This document shows positions 36,671 to 44,268 of a stretch of 64,000 nt of DNA, piece by piece (positions within the stretch are counted from its first letter, which is position 1; every line of letters begins with the position of its first letter). Made by a program: the position numbers and the translations under genes. Location of the stretch: positions 655,279 through 719,278 of the forward strand of contig NZ_JAIHON010000006.1 in assembly GCF_021173675.1 (NCBI RefSeq). Direction: 5' to 3'. Origin of the DNA: Streptomyces lincolnensis. Its GTDB lineage: Bacteria; Actinomycetota; Actinomycetes; Streptomycetales; Streptomycetaceae. The notes beneath the pieces were generated by a model, which had not been told where the DNA came from, did no database searches, and saw only the letters and a list, made by a program, of their open reading frames with translations.

Positions 36671-37014
36671 CAGGCTTCCGCTCCGGTGATGAGGGCTTCG
36701 ATCTCGGCCTGGGTGGACGTGGGGCCGCCCATGGCTCGTGCGTACAGGGACACGGCCACGTCGGCGAAGTCGATCGCTTGCTCGCGTGCTTCCCCGCCGG
36801 CCGCCGAGTCGGCGAGTGCCTGGGTCCACCAGTGGTTGAGGAACGCGTCGAAGCCGCCGGAGTCGGCCAGGGCGCCCAGCTCCGTGTAGAAGGCGGCGCG
36901 GTGGTCGAGTCGCAGGGCAGCGCCGATTCCGTCGACGGTGCGCTGGACGACCTCGCCCGTGAAGCCGGTGACTCCCTGAGCCTCGGCCACCGCGTCCTGC
37001 CACTTGATCGCCAT
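36667..37014 (-). CDS. Candidate antitoxin partner of the RelE-like toxin
   Basis: 115 residues, ATG with AAAGGAGA. No ribbon-helix-helix, Phd or HTH motif is evident. The chain is helical and acidic (VVQRTVDGIGAALRLDHRAAF, ALADSAAGGEAREQAIDFADV), longer than usual RelB/Phd antitoxins. It is called an antitoxin only from the overlap with and order before the toxin gene. Confidence 0.5.
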   Translation of the reverse strand: MAIKWQDAVAEAQGVTGFTGEVVQRTVDGIGAALRLDHRAAFYTELGALADSGGFDAFLNHWWTQALADSAAGGEAREQAIDFADVAVSLYARAMGGPTSTQAEIEALITGAEAC

Positions 37015-37078
37015 GTGCGTCTCCTTTCGCCGTGCGGCCAAGGTACCGCCGCGGCACCTTCGCAGACGGCCGAGCAGA

Positions 37079-37525
37079 CTACGCATCCGCTGCTCCCCCG
37101 ACGACCAACTCCGCCCACACCGTCTTGCCCACAGTGAGCTTCTCCACGGACCAGCGGTCGGCGAGCGTGCGGACGATGAGCAGGCCCCGGCCGAACTGGT
37201 CGTCGGAGGTGGAGGGGCGGGGGTTCGGGAGCCGTTCGCCTCGGGGGTCGGTGACGGCGATGCGCAGGGCGGTGCCGGTGAGGGACGTCTCCATGCGGAA
37301 CAGGCGGCCCCGCAGACACCCGTGCAGCAGGGCGTTCGTGCACAACTCGCTTGCCAGCAGCGCGGCGTCGTCGGCGGCGTAGGGGTGTCCCCAGTCGATG
37401 GTGAGTCGGACGACGTGTTTACGGGCGAGAGCGACGCTGCGGGGGAACGGGGTGTAGCTGACGGCGTCGTAACGGTCGTACGTCTTGGGGCCTTTGGGGT
37501 GAGGGGGAGGACAGGAATCAGTCAC
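37079..37525 (-). CDS. GHKL-type ATP-binding protein, anti-sigma-like (module 2)
   Basis: 148 residues from GTG. N-box LLASELCTNALLHG, then VTDPRGERLPNPRP (G1) and DQFGRGLLIVRTLADRW (G2), a complete HATPase_c_2/RsbW-like ATP-binding fold. Divergent from the XRE gene of module 2 with 264 bp between, mirroring module 1. Confidence 0.87.
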   Translation of the reverse strand: MTDSCPPPHPKGPKTYDRYDAVSYTPFPRSVALARKHVVRLTIDWGHPYAADDAALLASELCTNALLHGCLRGRLFRMETSLTGTALRIAVTDPRGERLPNPRPSTSDDQFGRGLLIVRTLADRWSVEKLTVGKTVWAELVVGGAADA

Positions 37526-37789
37526 TGGAGCGCACCTCCTTGTGCAAGGGGGAGTGCCCGGGGCGGACGCCAGGTGGGTGGGGGGAGGTGGCTCCGTCGT
37601 ACGGCCCTGGCTTGGGAGGCACGGTGCACTTCCGCCAACTGATTCCGCTGAGTGGGCGATTGAGTACTGACGGTAGCCTCATGATCTCGGGACATCAAGT
37701 TTAGGGACAGAAATATTTATCAGTACGTGCTTGCGCACGGTAGGGTGGCGCCACGGACTGTGACTGACTCGGGTGGAAGGTAAAGCGCC
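37526..37789. promoter_or_regulatory. Divergent control region of WhiJ-type module 2
   Basis: 264 bp. Contains an A+T-rich stretch (37711-37720, AAATATTT palindrome) and a short inverted repeat TACGTGC-TTGC-GCACGG (37724-37740). Probably holds both promoters; no site like the module 1 palindrome is present. Confidence 0.4.
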
Positions 37790-38671
37790 ATGGCAGGCAG
37801 GGATCCTGATCGCGGCAGGACGGTGTCAACGGTGCTGGCGCGCAGGCTTGGTGGCGAACTGTTGCGCATGCGTGAGGCGTGCGGAATGCGACAGCCTCAC
37901 GCGGCCGAGGTGCTGTCAGCTTCAGTCGCCAAGGTCGCCAAGATGGAGCGGGGAGGGGTGCCGATACGCGACCCCGACATCCGTGCCCTGTGCCACTTGT
38001 ACGGCGTGACCGACGAGGCGGCGACCGAAAGGCTGTTGACTCTGGCGCGGACGGACCGCGAAAGGCGCAAGGCCAAGGGGTGGTGGAACCAGTACCCACA
38101 GCTCCTCGCCATGGTCGAGTACGTCGCCTTGGAGGACATCGCCACGAGCATCCGCACATGGCAACTCGCCTTCATTCCCGGCTTGTTGCAGACACCCGAC
38201 TATGCGCGCGCTGTGGCGGTCGGATCCGGCTCATGGGAGGACCCGAGCGAGATCGAGCCCTTTGTCGAAGCGCGGCTGGCCCGTCAGGCGCGCCTGCAGC
38301 GGGAACGTCCGCTGGAGTTGTGGGCCGTGCTCCACGAGGGAGCGCTGCGCCAACTCGTTGGCGGCCGTGATGTGATGAGGGAGCAACTGGGGCATTTGCT
38401 CGACGTGGCCGCCTTGGGCACGGTCCAGGTGCAGGTGGTGCCCTTCCTGGCGGGGGCCAGCCCCGGCATGATCGGCGCGTTCAGCATCGTCTCCTTCGCC
38501 GAGCCCGGGGCGCTGGATGTCGTACACATGGACGTACCGTCTTCTACGCTCTGGTTGGAGAGCGAGGAGGACGCCGCCAGGCACCGTCGGATCTTCGATC
38601 GCATCGCACGGGTCGGGCTGGCGGAGCGCAAGGCCCTCGACCTGATCGACGCCATTCGCAAGGAGATGTAG
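37790..38671 (+). CDS. WhiJ-like XRE-family regulator, DUF5753 (module 2)
   Basis: 293 residues, exactly the same length as the module 1 homologue. HTH at about 20-75 (LGGELLRMREACGMRQPHAAEV), then DUF5753 (GWWNQYPQLLAMVEYVALED, FIPGLLQTPDYARAV, LWAVLHEGALRQLVGG, VQVVPFLAG). Followed 4 nt later by a DUF397 gene, so the two form one operon. Likely target: its own divergent promoter region. Confidence 0.93.
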   Translation: MAGRDPDRGRTVSTVLARRLGGELLRMREACGMRQPHAAEVLSASVAKVAKMERGGVPIRDPDIRALCHLYGVTDEAATERLLTLARTDRERRKAKGWWNQYPQLLAMVEYVALEDIATSIRTWQLAFIPGLLQTPDYARAVAVGSGSWEDPSEIEPFVEARLARQARLQRERPLELWAVLHEGALRQLVGGRDVMREQLGHLLDVAALGTVQVQVVPFLAGASPGMIGAFSIVSFAEPGALDVVHMDVPSSTLWLESEEDAARHRRIFDRIARVGLAERKALDLIDAIRKEM

Positions 38672-38675
38672 ACCA

Positions 38676-38861
38676 GTGACCGAGTTCGAGTTCGTCAAGT
38701 CCAGTTACAGCGGCGGCGACGCCGGCCAGGAATGCGTTGAGGTCGCCAGCAACATCCCCGGCACGATAGCCGTCCGGGACTCCAAGAACCCGGACGGTCC
38801 GATACTCCGGCTCGCTACGGAGACGTGGGTGGGGTTCGCCGTGTACGCAGGGAGGCTCTAG
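38676..38861 (+). CDS. DUF397 protein (module 2), stop codon at IS junction
   Basis: 61 residues from GTG: MTEFEFVKSSYSGGDAGQEC, then VEVASNIPGTIAVRDSK. The TAG stop (38859-38861) is made of the IS target TA plus the first base of the IS element. The sequence beyond the element's right end (TAGCCC) shows that the ancestral stop was also TAG, so the protein is unchanged by the insertion. Confidence 0.9.
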   Translation: MTEFEFVKSSYSGGDAGQECVEVASNIPGTIAVRDSKNPDGPILRLATETWVGFAVYAGRL

Positions 38862-39803
38862 GGTCTGTTGCGAAAATGCTGGTCACAGCCACTCGTTGAT
38901 GGCTGCGACCAGCACGGTTGCTTCGTAGCGGACGGCGAGTTTGTCGTATCGCGTGGCGACGACCCGGTGGCGCTTGAGGCGATTGATCCCGCATTCGACT
39001 GCGTGCCGCTGCTGGTAGTCGTCCTTGTCGAACTTCGGCGGACGCCCGCCGCGAGAGCCGCGCTTGAGCCGGTTGCGGACACGGTCCGCTGGGACCGGAA
39101 TGGTGGCCTTGATCTCGCGTCTGCGCAGGTAGGAACGGTTGCGGCGGGAGTCGTACGCCTTGTCGGCCCGCACCCGGTCCGGGCGCTTGCGCGGCCTGCC
39201 CAGTCCGACTCTGGGGACTCGGATCGCTTCCAGAACCGGCTCGAACTGCGGGGAGTCACCCCTGTGACCAGCCGTGATCACCACCGACAGCGGCTTTTGC
39301 CCCCTGCTCGACGGCGAGGTGGATTTTGCTGGTCAGACCGCCCCGGGAGCGTCCCAGTCCGTGGTCGGCCGGCTCGACGGCGACTCCGCCGGGCGGTTCC
39401 TTCTGGAGGTCCCCCTTTTCGCCGCCCCGCCGGCGTGCTGGTGGGCCCGGCAGACGGCTTAGTCGACGTTCACCTCCCAGGTGATCAGGCTCTTCGCGTC
39501 CGCTTCTGCCTGGAGCTGGGTGAGGATCCGGGCTCAGGTTCCGTCCCGCTGCCAGCGTCGGAACAGGTCATAGACCCTGTCCCACGGGCCATACCCGTCG
39601 GGCACGTCCCGCTACGGGGCACCGGTCCGGGTCCGCCACCGTATGCCGTCAATCAGCTGCCGCCGCGTCCACACCTGCGGACGGCCCGGCTTGATGCCCT
39701 GCGGCAACAACACTTCCAGCCGGGCCCACTGGCCGTTCGTCAGATCACCTCGTCCCACGAGAGATGAACATCAACGAACAAGATCCACTTTCGCAACAGA
39801 CCC
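38861..39803 (-). mobile_element. IS5-family (IS427-like) insertion sequence, decayed
   Basis: 943-bp element bounded by perfect 15-bp terminal inverted repeats (GGGTCTGTTGCGAAA at the left end, its complement at the right) and flanked by TA target duplications within CTAG on both sides (38859-38860 and 39804-39805). Target preference, terminal sequence and two-frame transposase fit the IS427/IS1031 group. The transposase is broken (see pseudogene), so the copy cannot move itself. Confidence 0.9.
38883..39758 (-). pseudogene. Transposase of IS5 family, inactivated
   Basis: N-terminal part (GDLTNGQWARLEVLLPQG...) and C-terminal DDE part (VRADKAYDS; HAVECGINRLKRHRVVATRYDKLAVRYEA) are recognisable. 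In the upstream frame stops occur at 39612-39614 (TAG where family members have Trp in APWRDVP), 39534-39536 (TGA, Trp position) and 39459-39461 (TAA). A run of five G (complement of 39300-39304), where four would keep frame, shifts the conserved region just before the VITAGHRGDSPQFEPV segment. The first stop alone truncates the protein. Confidence 0.88.
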
Positions 39804-39891
39804 TAGCCCGAGGGCCTGCTCGCGCCGTCGAAATGCGATAAGGGCAGATCGAGGCACTTCTCCTGACGGGCAACGCCCATGGCCCGGCGGT

Positions 39892-40311
39892 TCAGGCGTC
39901 ACCCAGATGTTGAGCGAGTGTGGCTCGGAATTCTGGGACGTTCAGGCCGCACTCGCGCAGCAGCGTGACGCTGTCCTCGTCGTTGTCCAGGATCAGGGCC
40001 AGCAAGTGGCCCGAGGTGAAGTACTTCTTGGTGTAGCTCTGGGAGAGCTGGAGGATGTGCTCCATGGAGATGGACCACGAGAGCTCTCGCTTGGTGCTCG
40101 GCTTGCCGGCCGGTTGACGGGCCGCCAGTGCCGCGTGCAGGGCCGGGTACTCGGCTCCCGCCGCCGCCAGCAGGCTGCTCGCATCGCTCTCGTGGTGAGC
40201 GATGCAGAGGAGCACGTGTACGGGGAAGACTTCGTGGTGGTGCAAGGACCGTGCTTCGCCCGCGCACCGTGCGAGGTCTCGAATCGCGTCCTCTGACATC
40301 AATTCGGGCAT
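39892..40311 (-). CDS. Stand-alone Clp N-terminal domain protein
   Basis: 139 residues with one double-repeat Clp-N-like domain (LARCAGEARSLHHHEVFPVHVLLCIAHHESDASSLLAAAG and LSQSYTKKYFTSGHLLALILDNDEDSVTLLRECG). No AAA+ module follows. Such proteins may be substrate or adaptor modules for ClpC/ClpP. It lies 70 nt after the last membrane gene of the secreted-pair/ABC operon and on the same strand. The start is uncertain: no good ribosome-binding site near the ATG at 40311. Confidence 0.7.
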   Translation of the reverse strand: MPELMSEDAIRDLARCAGEARSLHHHEVFPVHVLLCIAHHESDASSLLAAAGAEYPALHAALAARQPAGKPSTKRELSWSISMEHILQLSQSYTKKYFTSGHLLALILDNDEDSVTLLRECGLNVPEFRATLAQHLGDA

Positions 40312-40381
40312 GTGATCAGTATCCCGTCGCGTCGAGTTCGTCGTCCACAGGTCTGTGAACAATGGCTGAGGTCTGCCGACA

Positions 40382-41008
40382 TCATTCCCCTGCGTCTGTC
40401 TCCCGCTCGCGTGTTCCCTGTGCGATGACGACCCCTGCACCCACCGCGAACAACGTGAGAGCTACGAGAGCCGCGGTGACGTTGCCGTCGGCGGTCAGTG
40501 GCCATACGAGCGCGGCGCCACGGGACTGTCCGCTGGAACTGGCCAAGGTCAGCGCGGCGATCGCCATGCTGATCGGCGCGATCCACGCTAGCCGACCGCC
40601 GATGATGCGGCTGGCGATCAGTCCCAGTCCTGTGAATCCGACGACGTTGCGGACTGCAGCAATGTCCCCGGGCGAGTTGGGAAGTGTCGGTTGGGCGATT
40701 GCCGCCCATGCCACGGCCCACAGGACCATCCCGAGGAGCAGTGCGGCGCGGGGGACCCACAAGTTTCTGCAGGCCAACTGCTCCTGTCCGAACAAGCCAC
40801 TGCGGGCAGAGGCCGCGATCAGACTTCCCGACATGGCCGGCGCGAGTGTGGCATAGGGGACTCCCGCGCCGCTTCCGACGCTGAGATCGATGAGGTTTTC
40901 GCCGGCCAGCAGTGAGACGGCACTCACCGCAGCGATGACGGCGAGAGACGTTCCGACGCTACGTGCCCGGAGAAAGGACAGGTAGCTGCGTGAGGCGAGG
41001 CGGGTCAC
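40382..41008 (-). CDS. Integral membrane protein of the secreted-pair/ABC operon
   Basis: 208 residues with about six hydrophobic helices (VGTSLAVIAAVSAVSLLAG, AALLLGMVLWAVAWAAIA, VVGFTGLGLIASRIIGG, WIAPISMAIAALTLA, AALVALTLFAVGAGVVIA). Start ATG overlaps the stop of the upstream permease (ATGA). No named family recognised. Composition is less G+C-biased than the backbone. Probably a second membrane subunit or accessory of the adjacent ABC transporter. Confidence 0.75.
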   Translation of the reverse strand: MTRLASRSYLSFLRARSVGTSLAVIAAVSAVSLLAGENLIDLSVGSGAGVPYATLAPAMSGSLIAASARSGLFGQEQLACRNLWVPRAALLLGMVLWAVAWAAIAQPTLPNSPGDIAAVRNVVGFTGLGLIASRIIGGRLAWIAPISMAIAALTLASSSGQSRGAALVWPLTADGNVTAALVALTLFAVGAGVVIAQGTRERETDAGE

Positions 41009-42270
41009 GAAACTGTGTCAAAACTCTGGGAGGACAGTCCGCACGTTCTGAAGTCGTTGACGTGCTGGCCGAACCACTCGCGTCGTTTCTCCTCGGTCGC
41101 GTTGCGGAATTTCTGCTCGGCGTCCCGGAAACGGGAAGGGAGTCGTATTTGAGTGTCGAGAAGCCAAGCGCTCACGACTTCTGTGTAGGCCCGTCCCTCG
41201 ATGTCCTTCCTGCGACTGCAAGCTGCCTGATCGACCAAGTCTGTCACGAAGTAGTTGCGGGCGAGGTCCGTGTAGCCGGGTGCCTCGTCATCGAGTGTGA
41301 CTCTGAGGGTTCCCTTGGGGAGGGGAGAGAAGTCCCCTGTGGCCCTCTGCTCCAAGCGGTCGAAGGCCAGCGGAGACGTACCGAAGCGTGCGGCCAGTTG
41401 GTGAAATGCGTTGCTCACGGGTTGAGCCGAGTTCTTGAATGCGGGGTGCACGCAGACCGTTGGACTTTGGCCCTTGCATACGGGTTTAGGGCGCGCGAAC
41501 CCACCGGCGAAGACGTGTCCGTCATAGGACTGCATTATCAGGCCGAAACAGAGGGCCAGCGCCAAGCTGGTGCCGCCCGCCGCAAGGTAGATCTTCCTGG
41601 GCATGCTGGAGATAGCGCATAGTGCAGCGAGAAGGATCAGGACACATGCGAGCCAGGCGCCTTGCGCGAGGAAGATGTTGGGCTGCCACTCGACGAAGAC
41701 GCTGGGACGCTCGCTTGTGACCGGTGCGAGAAGGTAGAACCAGGAACCCGGGTAGTCCAGGTTGAGCACGATGTACAGGTAGGCGACCAGCGCGACGACT
41801 GGTGCGACGACAGTTCGGGGGATGAGCCAACCGGCCAAGTATCCGAAGGCTGCGTGGACTGCTGCGCCCATGCAGGCCGAGAAGAGGGCGCTCGCTGAAA
41901 TACTGCCGTATCCGCCGACGTAGATCGTCTGAATCGCGAGTGCCGCGTAGACGAAGAGCACGGCTCCGACGGTCCACGTAACGGCAGAGGCCAGCTGGAT
42001 GACCGGCACGAGACCGTTTCGTTCATCGGAGAGTATTCGGAGATACGCGAGGCGCCGCTGCCGCTCGCGTTGCGAGATCCAGCAGGAGATGCCGGCGGCG
42101 ACGGGGCCGAGAAGTTGTATGCCGCTGAGGATCGCCAGGGAGTTGGCGTCCCAGGTGTTGACTCCGGGGATAAGCGAGCGCCATGCGGCCATTCCGCAAA
42201 GGAAGATGAGGATCGGAAGGGCGTAGAGCATTGGGCTGCGTCGAACCTCGGTGAAGAACGCGCTTTTCAC
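41005..42270 (-). CDS. ABC permease-like membrane protein with large extracytoplasmic domain
   Basis: 421 residues. About six helices occupy residues 15-250 (MLYALPILIFLCGMAAW, ILSGIQLLGPVAAGISCWI, TVGAVLFVYAALAIQTIYVGG, ACVLILLAALCAISS). From about 255 to the end there is a soluble region with four cysteines (PVCKGQSPTVCVH, QAACSRRK, FRTCG), likely outside the membrane. Start overlaps the ATPase stop by 4 nt, so it is the transmembrane partner of that ATPase. Start and stop overlaps on both sides show tight translational coupling of three genes. Confidence 0.8.
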   Translation of the reverse strand: MKSAFFTEVRRSPMLYALPILIFLCGMAAWRSLIPGVNTWDANSLAILSGIQLLGPVAAGISCWISQRERQRRLAYLRILSDERNGLVPVIQLASAVTWTVGAVLFVYAALAIQTIYVGGYGSISASALFSACMGAAVHAAFGYLAGWLIPRTVVAPVVALVAYLYIVLNLDYPGSWFYLLAPVTSERPSVFVEWQPNIFLAQGAWLACVLILLAALCAISSMPRKIYLAAGGTSLALALCFGLIMQSYDGHVFAGGFARPKPVCKGQSPTVCVHPAFKNSAQPVSNAFHQLAARFGTSPLAFDRLEQRATGDFSPLPKGTLRVTLDDEAPGYTDLARNYFVTDLVDQAACSRRKDIEGRAYTEVVSAWLLDTQIRLPSRFRDAEQKFRNATEEKRREWFGQHVNDFRTCGLSSQSFDTVS

Positions 42271-43046
42271 GACGGATCGCCCTCTCCCATCAGGGCTGCA
42301 TAGCCGCGTTCGAGGGGGGACTGTCCTTCGCCTGTCACGTCGCCCAATTGCGCAAGTTCCTCGGTGTCGCCGCTGAACATGACCGCTCCATCTTGAATCA
42401 CCAGAACGTCCTTGCAGGTGGCGGCGATGTCCTCGATGAGGTGGGTGCTCAGGAGGACAGTGCTCGTCTCTCCCAATCCCTTTAGCACGTTGCGGAAGTC
42501 AAGGCGCTGCCGTGGGTCCAGCCCGACGGTCGGCTCGTCGAGAATGAGGACCTCAGGGGAGTTGACGAGGGCGGAGGCGATACCGGCTCGTCGGATCATC
42601 CCGCCGGACAGACGTCCCATCGGCTGGTCAGCCTTCTCGGTCAGCGAGACGTGGTCGATGGCGTCACTGACTGCTTGATCCATCCGGGCGGATGGTATTC
42701 CTTTGAGCCACCCTGCGTATCCTACGAATTCCTTCACTGTGAATTTCGGGATGTATCCGAACGATTGCGGAAGGAACGAGCTGCGTCGGCGTATCTCCTT
42801 CCGCTCCTGACGACGGGTGGGGTTCAGGCCAATGATGGACATCTCCCCACCCGCCGGCTGCATCAGGGTAGCCACGGTGGAAAGTAGCGTGGTCTTTCCT
42901 GCACCGTTCGGTCCGACGATCCCGGTGACCCCTTTACTGCGCACCGCCAGGTCTAAATTTCTCAGCACAACCTTGCGGCCGTATCGCTGGACCAAGCCTT
43001 TCGCCGAAACTGCAGGTTCCACTACTCTCCAACTACCCTTCTGCAT
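42267..43046 (-). CDS. ABC transporter ATP-binding protein with a TTA codon
   Basis: 259 residues. Walker A GIVGPNGAGKTT, Q-loop FLPQSFGYIPKFTVKEF, signature RLSGGMIRRAGIASAL, Walker B EVLILDEPTVGLDP, switch His LLSTHLIED. Residue 31 (Leu in VVLRNLDL) is encoded by TTA (42954-42956, minus strand), the rare codon read by the developmentally controlled bldA tRNA in Streptomyces. A GTG at 43022 with GGAGAG upstream is an alternative start; the TTA would still be included. Lies 27 nt after the secreted protein gene. Confidence 0.93.
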   Translation of the reverse strand: MQKGSWRVVEPAVSAKGLVQRYGRKVVLRNLDLAVRSKGVTGIVGPNGAGKTTLLSTVATLMQPAGGEMSIIGLNPTRRQERKEIRRRSSFLPQSFGYIPKFTVKEFVGYAGWLKGIPSARMDQAVSDAIDHVSLTEKADQPMGRLSGGMIRRAGIASALVNSPEVLILDEPTVGLDPRQRLDFRNVLKGLGETSTVLLSTHLIEDIAATCKDVLVIQDGAVMFSGDTEELAQLGDVTGEGQSPLERGYAALMGEGDPS

Positions 43047-43073
43047 GGTGGTCCGATTTACGCCCCTGTGTTA

Positions 43074-43469
43074 CTAGCAGGCGCGAATGTCCCGTGGAGC
43101 CGAGTCGTGGTAATCACTTCCCGTAGTCCAGAAGGTCCTTCCGTAGTACCCCCTGGTGTTGCCGTTGTCGCAGGTGGCCACGTATCCGTGCCAGTTCGTC
43201 CTGCCGGACACAGTCCTCGAAGCCACAAGCGGGTCCGGCGAAAATGCCTTGTCCCACTTCACTTCGGCTCGGAAGTAGCGAAGTGCCGTGATGTCGCACG
43301 AGCCGAAGCCTTCACCGTAGACCCGGCCGTTGTCCGTGAGGCCTACCGTTGTCTTGGTTGCTTCGCAGCCGGCCGGGTCCGCCGCCGCGACGGTTGCGGC
43401 CGCGATGCTCAGGCCGAACGATGCGACAGACAGCGCCACGACGCTGGCTATCTTTCGTGTGCCTCTCAT
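43074..43469 (-). CDS. Secreted four-cysteine protein, paralogue 1
   Basis: 131 residues from an ATG with GAAGGAG. Signal peptide (basic MRGTRK, hydrophobic core to about residue 28, cleavage near VAAADPAG). Mature ~100 residues have Cys at 35, 58, 100 and 131, spacing identical (within one residue) to paralogue 2. Shared motifs are RYFRAEVKWDK-F-PDPL, TCDN-NTR-YY-R and GSDYHDSA-RD. No known family recognised. Small, disulphide-bonded and exported by Sec. Toxin, bacteriocin-like effector or surface ligand are candidate roles. Confidence 0.85.
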   Translation of the reverse strand: MRGTRKIASVVALSVASFGLSIAAATVAAADPAGCEATKTTVGLTDNGRVYGEGFGSCDITALRYFRAEVKWDKAFSPDPLVASRTVSGRTNWHGYVATCDNGNTRGYYGRTFWTTGSDYHDSAPRDIRAC

Positions 43470-43494
43470 GAACTTCTCCTTCACGGGTTCCGGA

Positions 43495-43890
43495 CTAGCA
43501 TCCGACGGTCAGGTCACGGTGAGCTGAGTCGTGATAGTCCGAGCCGGATGTGAAGAAGCCGCGGGAGTAGTACTTGCGCGTGTTCTGGTTGTCGCAGGTG
43601 CGGTGACCTGCGTCGTACAGTTTGTAGTCATGGTCGGTGTAGCTCGACGTGAGTGGATCCGGGGCGAAGTTCTTGTCCCACTTTATTTCGCCACGGTAGT
43701 ATCTGCTTTTGCTGACGCTGCAGAACGCCGAAATTCCGGCGGAAAGTCTCGCGTCGCTCGACAGTGTGATTGTTGGCGTGGTACCGGTGCAGTCGGCTGG
43801 ATCTGCTACCGCTTGCGGCGCCGTGAAAATGCTGGCGCCCAAGGCCGTGCTGGCGACAAGTAGCCAGCCTGCCTTCCGCTTTACTCCCAT
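43495..43890 (-). CDS. Secreted four-cysteine protein, paralogue 2
   Basis: 131 residues, first gene of the operon. Signal peptide (MGVKRKAGWLLVASTALGAS, cleavage near AVADPADC). Cys at 34, 57, 99 and 131; motifs RYYRGEIKWDKNFAPDPL, TCDNQNTRKYY and GSDYHDSAHRD match paralogue 1. AAAGGAG lies upstream, and the start codon sits inside a small inverted repeat ACTCCCA-GAA-TGGGAGT (43883-43899), which could restrain translation. Gap to paralogue 1 is 25 nt. Confidence 0.85.
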   Translation of the reverse strand: MGVKRKAGWLLVASTALGASIFTAPQAVADPADCTGTTPTITLSSDARLSAGISAFCSVSKSRYYRGEIKWDKNFAPDPLTSSYTDHDYKLYDAGHRTCDNQNTRKYYSRGFFTSGSDYHDSAHRDLTVGC

Positions 43891-44268
43891 TCTGGGAGTC
43901 TCCTTTCGTGGGAGTGATCAGTCCTGCTTCAGGTGTCGCCAACTCGGTAATTCCCGAGCGGGTGACGCGGGGCAGTGCGCCCTCAATGAACAATGCCGTG
44001 GTATGTGCACGTGGAGGTAGCCTCATCATGTTGCATATGTCTGATGTGCAGGGGGGATGAAAGGTGCAAAGATTTATATATGGGTATATTTATTGCGCAT
44101 AAAGTCGGGTGACCGGTCAGGGAGACCCAGACCGTGTTGCGGAGGCAAGCCCCTCCGCGCATAGTTGCGCTGCGGAAGCTAAGTCATGGGCCGTTGCCCA
44201 TGAACGCGCTGCGCAGAGCGCGGCACTGCAGGATCTGGTGCAGCAAGGACGGCAGCCAGGGGTGGGAG
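43891..44268. promoter_or_regulatory. A+T-rich intergenic region between secreted-pair operon and LuxR array
   Basis: 378 bp without a convincing gene. 44040-44105 is the most A+T-rich stretch of the window (TTTATATATGGGTATATTTATT core), consistent with promoters for the minus-strand operon and for the plus-strand LuxR gene, or with a horizontally acquired junction. Confidence 0.5.

Noticed and set aside
37650..37680. TTGAGT near 37660 as another HAIR site
   Set aside because: No matching ACTCAA half-site at N7 spacing.
39643..40296. Plus-strand open frame across the IS right end
   Set aside because: Crosses the terminal repeat and has no similarity; the minus strand holds the transposase remnant and Clp-N gene.
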